Assembly: GCA_009746045.1 (NCBI GenBank)
Contig: RPFO01001175.1
Coordinates: 1-64,000 of the forward strand
Source of the DNA: Mesostigma viride
Taxonomy: Eukaryota > Streptophyta > Mesostigmatophyceae > Mesostigmatales > Mesostigmataceae
DNA length: 64,000 nucleotides
Direction of reading: 5' to 3'
Each line of letters begins with the position of its first letter. Within the stretch, counting starts at the first letter, position 1. The notes under the pieces are model-generated. The model was not told the DNA's origin, made no database searches, and worked only from the letters and a program-made list of their open reading frames with translations. The position numbers were made by a program, and so were the translations under genes. This document shows, piece after piece, positions 63,170-64,000 of the stretch.

Positions 63170-64000
63170 ATGTCGGCCTCAAGGGCTGTCAGCCTTGTTG
63201 ACGACGACTACGATCATGCAGTGTTGCAGGCGGATACTAACCCGCATCCTGCCAGGATCAGTGATGCGGATGACGGCCACCCCACAGGCCGCGTTTGGCT
63301 GGAGAGCCGCTTGGCCGACTACGAATTTCTGAAAAAGGACACGTGCCGGGTAGATCCCATCATTAAGATCCGATTCGCGTTTAATGAAGCTAGCAGAGAG
63401 CGCGAACAATTTTTCATCACCGACCACCCGGATCTCACGTTCAGCATCTTCAAAGGAGTTTTTTTTCAGCGAAGCGAGTCTCGAAGAGTCCAGATCCATC
63501 TTTGTGAAGTACAAGGATGGTGAGGACTATTTTGTCCTGTCCACACCCAGCGCTTTCCAGAAAATGCGCAACACGGAGGGGTGGCGGGATTGCAAGGTCG
63601 TCGACCTCCTGGTTTTCAACGTGAACCCAACTGAGGACAGGCATTCCGCCAGCCGGATCTGGCAATGGGGCGATTTGGATGCCTAGGAGATGGCGCGTAT
63701 GGCCGAGAGGAAGAGGGCGCGACACCAGGAGGCCTGGAATGGTCACCCCCTCTTGAGGCCTAACACCGCCACGAATGCCGACCTTGCCAAATTCAAATCC
63801 CTTTCCAACCAGGCGCCATGGTACTCGCCGCGCATCCAGGCACTATTGACTGGCCCAGGCGGGACCAAGTATAAAGCCGCCACTCCACCCGTGATGCAAG
63901 CCCTCCTGCAAGGCAGGCAAGCCTTGGAGAAGAAGCTGAAAGAGACGTCACGCCAGGTACTTGCCGTAGTGGTTTCGTCTCTTTTATTACCTGGTTTTCC
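63170..64000 (+). pseudogene. Unrecognised gene, cut by window end
   Basis: From ATG 63170 (MSASRAVSLVDDDYDHAVL) the frame reads GRVWLESRLADYEFLKKDTCR…FAFNEASREREQFFITDHPDLTFSIFKG. At a T8 run (63460-63467) the frame must shift to continue as SEASLEESRSIFVKYKDGEDYFVLSTPSAFQKM…WRDCKVVDLLVFNVNPTEDRHSASRIWQWGDLDA. A TAG at 63684-63686 is followed in the same frame by EMARMAERKRARHQEAW… APWYSPRIQALLTGPGG… ALEKKLKETSRQ and a possible donor CAG|GTACTT near 63957. Either a pseudogene or a gene with one homopolymer error and a real stop. No family recognised. Confidence 0.5.

Overview
The window is nuclear DNA of a eukaryote: spliceosomal introns with GTACGT or GTAAGT donors, no bacterial-type operons, and a very high load of transposable elements. 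Tyrosine-recombinase retrotransposons with split direct repeats (the group that includes Kangaroo of Volvox) and TGTAA close to several gene ends fit a green alga, but the species is not identified from sequence and this assignment is an inference.

Layout. 0.4-2.0 kb: decayed multi-exon gene with a BAH-like stretch (minus). 2-6.5 kb: gene-poor, small repeats. 6.5-8.4 kb: pogo/Tigger transposase with one frameshift. 8.8-17.2 kb: gag-like pseudogenes, an unknown gene cut by an LTR element, that element (11107-15267, gag only, itself carrying a nested insertion), and another gag-like relic. 17.7-33.6 kb: an inverted duplication of one large transposase pseudogene, centred at 25051; the left arm is interrupted by a nearly intact DIRS-like element (18693-24081) and the right arm by a gag-only LTR element (25999-30652). 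34.7-37.5 kb: a piggyBac element with TTAA duplications and inverted termini whose catalytic core is deleted. 37.9-40 kb: a Cys-pair protein gene running into a 1.35 kb minisatellite. 41.8-43.7 kb: two minus-strand genes. 44-50.8 kb: a three-exon RING gene whose second intron holds a second DIRS-like element (45111-50433). 51.5-61.1 kb: a cluster of short, mostly intronless genes (two related F-box-like proteins, a multi-CxxC protein and its pseudogene, a duplicated RanBP2-zinc-finger gene, an inverted pair of acidic-tail genes) separated by repeats rich in CACGTG. 61-64 kb: mostly non-coding, then an unrecognised gene cut by the window end.

How things fit together. The most informative observations are (i) a 2A-like ...NPGP motif placed between the RNase H and tyrosine-recombinase regions in both DIRS-like elements, suggesting co-translational separation of the two enzymes; (ii) unrelated genes (RING, multi-CxxC, its pseudogene) sharing one 3' flank; (iii) two inverted gene duplications whose arms have since acquired different insertions or repeat expansions. 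Many frame breaks lie in homopolymers (C10, G11, T8), so some 'pseudogene' calls may be assembly error.
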